Below the pieces are notes generated by a model. It was not told the DNA's origin. It saw only the letters and a program-made list of their open reading frames with translations, and searched no databases. From assembly GCA_964503335.1 (NCBI GenBank), contig CAZCZZ010000061.1, positions 1 to 25,133 on the forward strand: DNA of 25,133 bases, given 5' to 3'. Positions 18,726 to 25,133 of this stretch are shown here, one piece after another (the first letter of the stretch is position 1; the number at the start of each line of letters is the position of its first letter). A program made the translations under genes and the position numbers. Origin of the DNA: CAZCZZ01 sp964503335. GTDB taxonomy: Bacteria > Verrucomicrobiota > Kiritimatiellia > CAIVKH01.

Positions 18726-19967
18726 TCAGGCCACGGACTTGAAGCAGAGGGAGGCGTTGTGGCCCCCGAAACCGAAGGAGTTCTTCAGGCAGACATTCAA
18801 CTTCGCCTCCCGGGCCTCGCCGGGAACATAGTCGAGGTCGCAACGGGGATCCGGGTCTTCGAGGTTGATCGTCGGATGCACGATGCCTTTCTGCATCATG
18901 AGACAGAGGGCCACGGATTCAAGGCCTCCGGCCGCGCCGAGGCCGTGGCCGATCATCGACTTCGTCGCGCTGACCATCACACGCTTCGCGTGCTCGCCCA
19001 GCGACCGCTTGATCGCCAGCGTCTCACCGATATCGCCCAGTTCCGTGCTGGTGGCGTGACCATTCACGTAGTCGATCTGCGCCGGCGTCACGCCCGCATC
19101 CTTCATCGCCAGCTCCATGCTGCGACCGGCGCCCTCGCCTTCCGAATGGGGCGCGGTGATGTGGTACGCGTCGCACGTGCGACCATAGCCCGCGAGCTCG
19201 GCATAGATCCGCGCGCCGCGCTTCTTCGCGTGCTCAAACTCTTCCAGGACGAGCACGCCCGCGCCTTCGGCGCAGACAAAGCCGTCGCGGCCGCGATCGA
19301 ACGGACGCGAGGCCGCCGCAGGGTTGTCGTTCCGCGTACTCAGCGCGCGCATCGCGCAGAAGCCGCCGACACCGAGCTCGCAGATGGGGGCCTCGGTGCC
19401 GCCCGCCAGCATGACATCCGCTTCACCGCTCTGGATGATGCGAAGGCTTTCGCCAAGTGAATGAATCGAAGCCGCACACGCCGACGTCGTGACGAAATTG
19501 GGTCCCTTCAATCCGAACTCAATCGCGACATAGCCCGCGACGATGTTCGTGATGTTCTGGGGAATCATGAAGGGTGAGAAGCGGGACGGCCCCTTCTCGA
19601 CGAACACCTTGCTCTGCTCGAACATGATCTGCAGGCCACCGATGCCGGTGCCGAGAACCACGCCGACGCGCTCCGTGTCCGTCTTGTCAAATGCGATGCC
19701 GGAATCCTTCACCGCCAGCTTCGCGGCAGCGATGCCGTAGTGGCAGAACGGATCCATCCGGCGCTGTTCCTTCTTCGAGATGAATTCGTCGGCGTTAAAG
19801 CCGGTCACCTCGCCCGCAATGCGGGTCGTGAACTTGGACGCGTCGAAGTGCGTGATCTGTCGCACGCCCGAACGACCGTGAACGAGAGCGTCCAGGTATT
19901 GCGTGAGATCGCAACCCAGCGGGGAAACAACGCCCAAGCCTGTGACAACTACCCTGCGCTTGCTCAT
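18726..19967 (-). CDS. fabF: 3-oxoacyl-ACP synthase II
   Basis: Condensing enzyme that elongates acyl-ACP with malonyl-ACP. The 413-residue protein has the family's usual size. The catalytic triad is Cys164 in TTSACAAS, His304 in VNGHATSTELGD and His341 in KSMIGHGLGAAGG, with Lys336 before it; GFGGHNASLCF closes the active site. The motif around the first histidine reads NGHATST rather than the common NAHGTST, with Gly and Ala exchanged, but the catalytic residues are intact. The ATG at 19967 has no obvious Shine-Dalgarno sequence, in contrast with acpP just upstream. An intrinsic terminator lies between acpP and fabF, so fabF should receive only read-through or a separate, unseen promoter. 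Confidence 0.97.
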   Translation of the reverse strand: MSKRRVVVTGLGVVSPLGCDLTQYLDALVHGRSGVRQITHFDASKFTTRIAGEVTGFNADEFISKKEQRRMDPFCHYGIAAAKLAVKDSGIAFDKTDTERVGVVLGTGIGGLQIMFEQSKVFVEKGPSRFSPFMIPQNITNIVAGYVAIEFGLKGPNFVTTSACAASIHSLGESLRIIQSGEADVMLAGGTEAPICELGVGGFCAMRALSTRNDNPAAASRPFDRGRDGFVCAEGAGVLVLEEFEHAKKRGARIYAELAGYGRTCDAYHITAPHSEGEGAGRSMELAMKDAGVTPAQIDYVNGHATSTELGDIGETLAIKRSLGEHAKRVMVSATKSMIGHGLGAAGGLESVALCLMMQKGIVHPTINLEDPDPRCDLDYVPGEAREAKLNVCLKNSFGFGGHNASLCFKSVA

Positions 19968-19992
19968 GCCGTCTACAATACCACCAATGGAT

Positions 19993-20036
19993 AAAAACGA
20001 GCGGCGCGTGGAACATTACGCTCCACGCACCGCTCG
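19993..20036 (-). terminator. Terminator or attenuator between acpP and fabF
   Basis: Arms 20022-20036 and 19998-20012 form a 15-bp stem with a 9-base loop, followed on the minus strand by TTTTT. The single imperfect position is a U-G wobble in minus-strand RNA but a C-A mismatch in plus-strand RNA, so the structure fits the direction of acpP transcription. It starts 19 nt after the acpP stop. Confidence 0.85.
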
Positions 20037-20055
20037 AAATCCACATTCGAGGGAA

Positions 20056-20295
20056 CTAGCCCCCGAAGCCCTTTTCCTTCAGGTAGCTGACGACCGCGCC
20101 GACCGTGGTCAACTTCTCAGCATCCTCATCCGGAATCTCAGCGCCGAATTCTTCTTCGAACGCCATGACGAGCTCAACCGTGTCCAGTGAGTCAGCGCCG
20201 AGGTCATCGATGAACGAAGCCTCTGTCGTGACCTGCTCTGCGTTGACGCCGAGCTGTTCTACAATGATCTCTTTAACTTTTTCTTCCAATGCCAT
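20056..20295 (-). CDS. acpP: Acyl carrier protein
   Basis: Carries growing acyl chains on a 4'-phosphopantetheine arm for FabD, FabH, FabG, FabF and PlsX. The 79-residue acidic protein has the standard form: MALEEKVKEIIVEQLGV, then LGADSLDTVELVMAFEEEFG with the modified serine at 36, and IPDEDAEKLTTVGAVVSYL. A consensus AAGGAGG lies 7 nt before the ATG, the best ribosome site in the window. With the terminator just downstream, this fits the high molar demand for ACP. It follows fabG by 25 nt. Confidence 0.98.
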   Translation of the reverse strand: MALEEKVKEIIVEQLGVNAEQVTTEASFIDDLGADSLDTVELVMAFEEEFGAEIPDEDAEKLTTVGAVVSYLKEKGFGG

Positions 20296-20302
20296 GACTC
20301 AT

Positions 20303-20309
20303 CCTCCTT
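20303..20309 (-). promoter_or_regulatory. Strong ribosome-binding site of acpP
   Basis: AAGGAGG on the minus strand, 7 nt before the acpP ATG, a full match to the anti-Shine-Dalgarno core. Neighbouring fabD, fabG and fabF have weak or absent sites, so translation of ACP is probably favoured over the enzymes. Confidence 0.85.
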
Positions 20310-20320
20310 CAATCATTTCT

Positions 20321-21064
20321 TCACATCACCATCCCGCCACACACCGTCAACACCTGGCCGGTCATGTAGCTGGAATCATCTCCGGCCAGAAACGACACCG
20401 CGCTGGCCACATCTTCCGGTTTCCCGTAGCGACCCAGCGGGATCGACTCCAACATCTTCGTCTGCAGTTCACCCGGCATCTTCGCCGTCATCGTCGTCTC
20501 GATGAACCCGGGCGCGATCGAATTCACGCGCACGCCGCGGGAGGCCAACTCCTTCGCGACTGACTTCGAAAAAGCAATAATGCCCGCTTTTGACGCGGAA
20601 TAGTTACCTTGGCCCGCGTTGCCGATCAAGCCAATGATGGAGGACATATTTACGATGGAACCGGACCGCTGCTTCATCATCGGGCGGGACACGGCCTTCG
20701 TGAAAAGGAACACGCTCTTGAGGTTCACGGCCATGACCTGGTCCCAGTCCTCCTCCGACATGCGAAGCACCAGGCCGTCCTTCGTAATGCCGGCGTTGTT
20801 CACCAGGATATCGATCCGGCCCATCATCTTCTCGATCTGGCCCACCGCTTCCTGAACTGCCGAACCCTTGCTCACGTCCAAGGCGACCTTCTCCACGCGA
20901 TGTCCGTGCAGCCGGGCCTTAACAGCCGACTCTTCAAGGCGTTCCGCGTTCTGTCCGCAGAGCACAAGGTCCGCGCCGTCCTGGGCGAGTCGCTCAGCAA
21001 TGGCCTGGCCAATGCCTCCGCTTGCACCTGTGACGACGGCAACTTTTCCCGTGAGATTCGACAT
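20321..21064 (-). CDS. fabG: 3-oxoacyl-ACP reductase
   Basis: NADPH-dependent short-chain dehydrogenase that reduces 3-oxoacyl-ACP. The 247-residue length is typical. The cofactor loop is TGASGGIG at 12-19, NNAGIT at 89-94 is the structural motif, and the catalytic residues are a serine in NMSSIIG (141/142), Tyr155 and Lys159 in GNYSASKAG. GFIETTMT and the C-terminal VLTVCGGMVM complete the FabG pattern. The ATG at 21064 is chosen because it gives the conserved MSNLTGKVAVVTGASGGIG; the frame's upstream extension to 21154 runs into fabD. It starts 22 nt after the fabD stop and has no strong ribosome site. Confidence 0.97.
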   Translation of the reverse strand: MSNLTGKVAVVTGASGGIGQAIAERLAQDGADLVLCGQNAERLEESAVKARLHGHRVEKVALDVSKGSAVQEAVGQIEKMMGRIDILVNNAGITKDGLVLRMSEEDWDQVMAVNLKSVFLFTKAVSRPMMKQRSGSIVNMSSIIGLIGNAGQGNYSASKAGIIAFSKSVAKELASRGVRVNSIAPGFIETTMTAKMPGELQTKMLESIPLGRYGKPEDVASAVSFLAGDDSSYMTGQVLTVCGGMVM

Positions 21065-21086
21065 GAAAGATGTTCTCGATGATCGC

Positions 21087-22004
21087 CTAGACGCCAGCCA
21101 AGGCGTCCAACCCTGAACGGTCCTGTATGCTATGGAGAGCCGCGTCCTTGTCAATACGCTTGACCAGTCCCGTGAGCACTTTGCCCGGTCCGCACTCGAC
21201 GTAACCCGTTACGCCTTGGGACTTCAGGTGCTCGATCCCACCCACCCACTGCACCGACGAGTATACCTGCTCGACCACCAATCGCTTGATTTCGTCGGGT
21301 GTCGTATGCGGCTTGCCCGTGACGTTGGAAAGGACAGGCATCGCCGGGGCGTTAAAATGCATCGGGGCCAGTACGGCCTTCAACTTCTCGGCAGCCGGCT
21401 TCATCAAGGTGGAATGGAAGGCACCGGCGACGTTCAGACGGATAGCCTTCCGGATGCCAAGGTCCTTCGCCAGCTTCTCGGCGACATCGACCGCTTCCTT
21501 GCGCCCGCTCAACACAATCTGCTCATGCGAGTTCAGGTTGGCCATTTCGACGCCCGATTCCGCGCAAATCTTCTCAAGCACTGCGCGCTCCGCGCCGATA
21601 ATCGTCAGCATGCCGCCGGGCGTCGTCTCGCACGCTTCCTGCATCAGCCGTCCGCGCGCTTCCAGAATCCTGAGCGTGTCTTCAAATCCGACGACACCCG
21701 CAATGTGCAATGCCGTCCATTCGCCGGAGCTGAGGCCCGCAGCCCAACCGAAGCTGAGATCGGGTCGGCGAGACTTCATCGCCTGATAACAAGCAACGCT
21801 CGTAACGAAGATGCCCGGCTGGGCGTGCGCCGACACCGTCAGCTTCTCAATCGGCCCCTCAAAACAGATTGCCGCAAGGTCATAGCCAAGAACGCCCGAC
21901 GCTTTGTCGAAAAGCGCCCGCGCTGCGGGATCGTTTTCGGCAAGATCCTTGCCCATCCCCACCGCCTGCGCCCCCTGCCCCGGAAACAAAATCGCCTTAC
22001 TCAT
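21087..22004 (-). CDS. fabD: Malonyl-CoA:ACP transacylase
   Basis: Moves malonyl from CoA to ACP, supplying the extender unit for fatty acids. The 305-residue protein begins MSKAILFPGQGAQAVGMG and has the nucleophile Ser92 in GLSSGEW, an arginine in EARGRLMQ, His197 in GAFHSTLM, and VLSNVTG later. The nucleophile elbow is GLSSGEW rather than the more common GHSLGEY; G-X-S-X-G is kept. The start codon is embedded in a degenerate GAGATNN heptad array, with no normal Shine-Dalgarno sequence; GAG triplets from the array are the only candidates. The assembly gap lies just upstream, so the leader length is uncertain. Confidence 0.96.
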   Translation of the reverse strand: MSKAILFPGQGAQAVGMGKDLAENDPAARALFDKASGVLGYDLAAICFEGPIEKLTVSAHAQPGIFVTSVACYQAMKSRRPDLSFGWAAGLSSGEWTALHIAGVVGFEDTLRILEARGRLMQEACETTPGGMLTIIGAERAVLEKICAESGVEMANLNSHEQIVLSGRKEAVDVAEKLAKDLGIRKAIRLNVAGAFHSTLMKPAAEKLKAVLAPMHFNAPAMPVLSNVTGKPHTTPDEIKRLVVEQVYSSVQWVGGIEHLKSQGVTGYVECGPGKVLTGLVKRIDKDAALHSIQDRSGLDALAGV

Positions 22005-22068
22005 ATCTCAAATCTCTGATCTCAAATCTTGAGTTTCGAATCTCGCATCTCAAATCTCGTATCTCAGT
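22005..22068 (-). repeat. Degenerate heptad array GAGATNN before fabD
   Basis: On the minus strand the 64 nt between the fabH-like stop and the fabD ATG divide into eight 7-base units plus a partial: GAGATAC, GAGATTT, GAGATGC, GAGATTC, GAAACTC, AAGATTT, GAGATCA, GAGATTT and GAGAT(ATG). The unit runs into the fabD start codon. A second truncated copy of the array start is at 22202-22223, across the N gap. Confidence 0.85.
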
Positions 22069-22101
22069 TCACCACTCCAACAACGTCGCACCCCACGTGA
22101 A
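22047..22101. repeat. 55-bp exact duplicate flanking the gap, left copy
   Basis: Identical over all 55 bases to 22202-22256. It contains the last ten sense codons and stop of fabH (22069-22101) plus the first heptad units. The copy is almost certainly an assembly product and not a real second fabH end. Confidence 0.95.
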
Positions 22102-22201
22102 NNNNNNNNNNNNNNNNNNNNNNNNNNNNNNNNNNNNNNNNNNNNNNNNNNNNNNNNNNNNNNNNNNNNNNNNNNNNNNNNNNNNNNNNNNNNNNNNNNN
22201 N
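22102..22201. other. 100-N scaffold gap
   Basis: Exactly 100 unknown bases between two identical 55-bp flanks. The round number indicates a default scaffolding gap of unknown true size. Merging the flanks would remove it and give fabH followed by 64 nt and then fabD. Confidence 0.98.
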
Positions 22202-22256
22202 ATCTCAAATCTCGTATCTCAGTTCACCACTCCAACAACGTCGCACCCCACGTGAA
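22202..22256. repeat. 55-bp exact duplicate flanking the gap, right copy
   Basis: Right-hand copy of the duplicated contig end, continuing into the intact fabH. The stop codon of fabH at 22224-22226 lies inside it. Confidence 0.95.
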
Positions 22257-23252
22257 CCCGCCGCCGAACGCGACCAGCAGGACGAGGTCGCCCTTGTCGA
22301 GCCGGCCGTTCCGCGCCGCTTCGTCGAGCGCGATGATGACCGACGCTGCCGACGTGTTGCCGAAGCGGTCGAGGTTGACGTAGTACTGCTCCTTCAATCC
22401 GCCCAGGCGCTGGCCGATGGCATCGATGATGCGCTGGTTGGCCTGGTGAGGAATGATGAGCTTCACATCCTCCACGCCAAGGCCGCACTCGCTGAGCACG
22501 CGTCGGGAAATCTCCGTCATCCGGGTGACCGCGTGCTTAAAAACCTCGCGCCCGTCCATCTTCATGAAATGCAGCCCCTGCGCGATCGTCTCGTTGCTCG
22601 CCGGGAACTTGCTGCCGCCGCCCGGCAGCTTCAGGAGTTCGGAAAGCGAGCCGTCCGACGCAAGGCACGTGTGCAACACACCGCGGGCCTCGGGCTTCGC
22701 CTGCAACACCGCAGCGCCGGCGCCGTCGCCAAACAGGATGCACAGTGAACGATCCTTCCAGTCGGTGATCGCGCTGATCTTTTCCGAACCGATCACGAGC
22801 GCGGTTTTCGCGGAACCGGAGGACACAAATTGCTGCGCGATCTCGAGCGCATAGACAAAGCCCGAGCACGCGGCTTCCACATCGAAGCAGAAGGCTTTCT
22901 TCGCGCCGATCTGGTGCTGTACGAAGCAGGCCGTATTCGGGAATCCCATGTCCGGCGTGATCGTCGCGACGACAATCAAGTCCACGTCTTCGGCCTTCAC
23001 ACCCGACGCGGCCAATGCGCGTCGCGCGGCCTCCGCGCCCATCGTGGACGACGTCTCGTTCTCGGCCGCTATGCGGCGCTCGCGAATGCCTGTGCGGGAA
23101 AAGATCCATTCATCCGTCGTATCGACAATCTTCTCGAGATCGAAATTCGTCATCACCCGCTGCGGCGCGTACGAACCGGTGCCGACGACGGACACGGTGC
23201 GATGGCCGGGTCCGCGCGGACTCTTGAACTTCGCTTTCCATGCCTGCGTCAT
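22224..23252 (-). CDS. fabH: 3-oxoacyl-ACP synthase III
   Basis: Starts fatty-acid synthesis by condensing acyl-CoA (usually acetyl-CoA) with malonyl-ACP. The protein is 342 residues. The Cys-His-Asn triad is Cys129 in EAACSGF, His269 in IIPHQANQR and Asn299 in DRFGNTSAAS; TDEWIFSRTGIRERR and FGDGAGAAVL are further FabH signatures. The N-terminus has about 18 residues before the conserved VSVVGTGSYAP, rich in Lys, Arg, Gly and Pro. The ATG at 23252 is supported by its ATGA overlap with the plsX stop. The 3' end is complete on the right-hand contig and partly repeated across the N gap. Confidence 0.96.
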   Translation of the reverse strand: MTQAWKAKFKSPRGPGHRTVSVVGTGSYAPQRVMTNFDLEKIVDTTDEWIFSRTGIRERRIAAENETSSTMGAEAARRALAASGVKAEDVDLIVVATITPDMGFPNTACFVQHQIGAKKAFCFDVEAACSGFVYALEIAQQFVSSGSAKTALVIGSEKISAITDWKDRSLCILFGDGAGAAVLQAKPEARGVLHTCLASDGSLSELLKLPGGGSKFPASNETIAQGLHFMKMDGREVFKHAVTRMTEISRRVLSECGLGVEDVKLIIPHQANQRIIDAIGQRLGGLKEQYYVNLDRFGNTSAASVIIALDEAARNGRLDKGDLVLLVAFGGGFTWGATLLEW

Positions 23253-24256
23253 GGGGACTGAACAGCCTTCTTCACGCCCGCGATGATGGCATGGTTGATA
23301 TCCTGCTTCACGGCCTCGGCGGAAACCCGGATTCCGTTGAAGACCGCAAACGCGTTCGACGAGCCGTGGCCTATGACGCTGACGCCGTTTACGCCGAGAA
23401 GCGGCGCGCCGCCGTAGGCCGACGGATCAAGCTTCGCCTTCAAACTCTTCAAGGCGCCGGACAAGCAGATCGCGCCAAAAATGCGAAGCGGGTTGGCCTT
23501 AAACTCCTGCTTGAGCCAGACGCCGATCGCGTGCGCGACGCTCTCGCTGGTCTTCAGCACCACGTTGCCCACGAAACCATCGCACACGACGACATCGATC
23601 TCGCCTTCAAAGAGATCGTGCCCCTCGATGTTGCCTGCGAAATTGAGTCCGGCCTTTTCGAGCAACGAAAACGTTTCCTTCGTCACCGAGTTGCCCTTGG
23701 CATCTTCCTCGCCGATGCTCATCAGCCCGACGCGGGGATTGGTGACTTTCAGGATCTCGCGCGAATAGATGCTCCCCATGACGGCAAACTGACGAAGCAT
23801 GTCGGGCGTGCAGTCGGTGTTCGCGCCCGCATCCAGGAGAACGAAAGGCCGCGTGGGCGAAGGGAACACGGTGGCGATCGCGGGACGGTCGATGCCTTCC
23901 AGCGTACGGAGCTTCAGCTGGCTCGAAGCCACCTGTGCGCCGGTGCTGCCCGCGGAGAAAATGGCGTCGGCCTCGCCGTCCTTGACGAGGTCCACGGCGC
24001 GATTGATGGACGAATCACGCTTCCGGCGAACGGCCGTGGCAGGGGTTTCCCCCATGGCGATCACTTCCGTGCAATGACGGATTTCGATCGATGCCGGAGG
24101 TGCACCGTGCTTGGACAGCTCGCGCTTGATCGCCGTTTCGTCGCCGACGAGAAACAGCTTGGTGATGTGCTCAAGCTGTCGTGCAGCTTGAACCGCGCCT
24201 TCCACGATTGCGGAAGGCGCGTGGTCTCCGCCCATGGCGTCGACGGCAATCCGCAT
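23249..24256 (-). CDS. plsX: Phosphate acyltransferase PlsX
   Basis: Makes acyl-phosphate from acyl-ACP for PlsY, linking fatty-acid synthesis to phospholipid synthesis. The 335-residue protein begins MRIAVDAMGGDHAPSAIVEGA, and shows SAGSTGAQVA near 110, LLDAGANTDC, VCDGFVGNVVLKTSE and YGGAPLLGVNGVSVIGHGSSN, all typical of PlsX. It starts 5 nt after the rpmF stop and its own stop overlaps the fabH start. The rpmF-plsX-fabH order is the classic bacterial arrangement. The ribosome site is weak, and translation may depend on that of rpmF. Confidence 0.97.
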   Translation of the reverse strand: MRIAVDAMGGDHAPSAIVEGAVQAARQLEHITKLFLVGDETAIKRELSKHGAPPASIEIRHCTEVIAMGETPATAVRRKRDSSINRAVDLVKDGEADAIFSAGSTGAQVASSQLKLRTLEGIDRPAIATVFPSPTRPFVLLDAGANTDCTPDMLRQFAVMGSIYSREILKVTNPRVGLMSIGEEDAKGNSVTKETFSLLEKAGLNFAGNIEGHDLFEGEIDVVVCDGFVGNVVLKTSESVAHAIGVWLKQEFKANPLRIFGAICLSGALKSLKAKLDPSAYGGAPLLGVNGVSVIGHGSSNAFAVFNGIRVSAEAVKQDINHAIIAGVKKAVQSP

Positions 24257-24261
24257 GGCGG

Positions 24262-24450
24262 TTATTCGTCGGACGAGATGATGAGGACCTGACGACCGTT
24301 GTACATTCCCGTCTTGGGATCGACACGGTGCGGCAGATGAACAGAACCCGTCTTGGGGTCCACGCTGACACTGTGGAGCTTCTTCTTCAACGTATGCGCC
24401 TGGCGCTGCCGCTTACGCATCTTCGATACTTTTCGCTTCGGGACACCCAT
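24262..24450 (-). CDS. rpmF: Ribosomal protein bL32
   Basis: Small basic protein of the large ribosomal subunit, 62 residues: MGVPKRKVSKMRKRQRQAHTL, then SVSVDPKTGSVHLPHRVDPKTGMYNGRQVL. It contains no cysteine, so it is the zinc-free form as in E. coli. DPKTG occurs twice. The ATG at 24450 is supported by GGAGG 5 nt upstream; the frame is open to 24483 but the extra residues are not L32-like. It lies between yceD and plsX as in many bacteria. Confidence 0.95.
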   Translation of the reverse strand: MGVPKRKVSKMRKRQRQAHTLKKKLHSVSVDPKTGSVHLPHRVDPKTGMYNGRQVLIISSDE

Positions 24451-24501
24451 GACTTCCTCCCAACATTGTCCTTCGACGGACAAACCTTTCCCGCTGACAC
24501 G

Positions 24502-24969
24502 CTACGATAATTTGAGGCGGTTGAGCTCGGCCCAACGATCTTCCTCTTTGACTGCCACCTTGCACGCGCACTGCTCTTTGTTCAGGTTTGTGCCGCAATT
24601 CGGGCACAGACCCTTGCATTCCTGAGAGCAGAGCGGATAGGCCGGCATATCGAGCAGGATATCCTCCCGGATATCCGGTGTTACATCAACGGCTTCCGTC
24701 TTTTCGGAAATTTCGTAAGCGCGTAGGAAAGACGAATCACTAACCGTTGTCGAGAAGAAATCGGCGCAACGGCCGCACTCGATTTCCATATCGACTTCAA
24801 CCGTGCCACGGACCAGCAGCTCCGTCCCGACCTTCTCAACAAACAGGTCGTAGCGGATCGGGCTAACCACCCGGACCCGCTTTTCCTCCGCCAGGCCCAG
24901 TATGCTTTCGGAATCCTCGCCCGTGTATTGGGACCCATCTTCCGATACTTTACCGAGTTCGATAATCAT
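24502..24969 (-). CDS. yceD: YceD/DUF177 family protein
   Basis: Member of the DUF177 (YceD) family, linked in bacteria and plants to 23S rRNA accumulation and usually encoded beside rpmF, as here. The 155-residue protein has ECGRC at 64-68 and the C-terminal cluster PLCSQECKGLCPNCGTNLNKEQCAC, with cysteines at 114, 118, 122, 125, 134 and 136, a likely zinc site kept in this branch though lost in E. coli. The acidic N-terminal half contains RGTVEVDMEIECGRC, the family core. The ATG overlaps the coaD stop (ATGA). A 51-nt gap precedes rpmF. The molecular function is not established. Confidence 0.9.
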   Translation of the reverse strand: MIIELGKVSEDGSQYTGEDSESILGLAEEKRVRVVSPIRYDLFVEKVGTELLVRGTVEVDMEIECGRCADFFSTTVSDSSFLRAYEISEKTEAVDVTPDIREDILLDMPAYPLCSQECKGLCPNCGTNLNKEQCACKVAVKEEDRWAELNRLKLS

Positions 24970-25133
24970 GATGTCCCCTTTCTCTTGCGCTTGAACCGCT
25001 TATCGATGGCTTTCTGGACTACAATCGGTACGAGATCGGTGGTGTCGCCACCCAATTCCGCTACTTCGCGTACTACCGTCGAACTGACGTAACTGTGCGT
25101 CTCCGAAGTCATTAGGAACATCGTCTCGACGTC
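24966..25133 (-). CDS. coaD: Phosphopantetheine adenylyltransferase, C-terminal part
   Basis: The last 55 residues of an open frame entering from the right edge read DVETMFLMTSETHSYVSSTVVREVAELGGDTTDLVP, which matches the CoaD C-terminal half: the VET(V/M)FL strand, the SYVSS motif of the nucleotidyltransferase fold, and VREVA.LGGD...LVP. CoaD transfers AMP to 4'-phosphopantetheine in coenzyme A synthesis. The tail KRFKRKRKGTS is strongly basic. The N-terminus, with its HxGH motif, lies outside the window. The stop overlaps the yceD start by 4 nt, so both are translationally coupled. CoA and its phosphopantetheine are also needed to activate AcpP, encoded in the same block. Confidence 0.92.
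   Translation of the reverse strand, partial: DVETMFLMTSETHSYVSSTVVREVAELGGDTTDLVPIVVQKAIDKRFKRKRKGTS

Noticed and set aside
18688..18843. N-terminal extension of the DHH protein into fabF
   Set aside because: The extra residues are Arg/Gly/Pro-rich and antisense-like in composition; the ATG at 18687 gives the family-like start.
22069..22101. A second fabH 3' fragment as a pseudogene
   Set aside because: It is identical to the true fabH end and bounded by a 100-N gap, so it is an assembly overlap and not a decayed gene copy.
22005..22223. CRISPR-like array
   Set aside because: The units are 7 bases, degenerate and contiguous, with no spacers and no cas genes nearby.

Overview
The window is a dense block of housekeeping genes from a GC-rich bacterium (about 60% GC by eye), almost all on the minus strand. 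Gene content and protein style suggest a member of the PVC group, most likely the Verrucomicrobiota/Kiritimatiellota side: a long SecA with an enlarged crosslinking-domain region and a C-terminal zinc motif, a complete mre/mrdA/rodA set, and intergenic TTCCAA-NNN-TTGGAA palindromes. That placement is inference. A 100-N gap flanked by an exact 55-bp duplication shows the sequence is a draft, probably metagenomic, scaffold. I see no tRNA, rRNA, CRISPR array, transposon, phage gene or toxin-antitoxin pair, and no unbroken gene-free stretch over 300 bases.

Reading in the direction of transcription (right to left), the first block, about 25.1 to 18.7 kb, is the lipid-precursor cluster: coaD (partial) - yceD - rpmF - plsX - fabH - [repeat and assembly gap] - fabD - fabG - acpP - terminator - fabF. 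It links coenzyme A synthesis, a 23S rRNA/L32 pair and type II fatty-acid synthesis. The second block, 18.7 to 10.35 kb, is a DHH phosphoesterase followed by the elongasome genes mreB - mreC - mreD - mrdA (PBP2) - rodA and RNase G (rng), ending at a strong hairpin. mreC, mreD, mrdA and rodA are joined by 4-nt ATGA/GTGA overlaps.

A short accessory patch, 10.35 to 9.05 kb, holds two TTCCAA palindromes, a small cupin (minus) and a stand-alone receiver-domain response regulator, the only complete plus-strand gene. The last two converge on a hairpin closely related to the one after rng.

The third block, 9.05 kb to the left edge, starts at a probable secA promoter: secA - lnt - prfB (with a programmed +1 frameshift) - trpC - trpF - trpB - yicC (partial). 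The trp genes overlap by 16-17 nt and trpB overlaps yicC by 4 nt; trpA is not in the window.

I found no clearly novel multi-gene system. The most useful observations are structural: the assembly artefact inside a heptad repeat before fabD, the acpP-fabF terminator whose pairing favours the minus strand, the paired palindromes, the sibling hairpins and the RF2 frameshift site.
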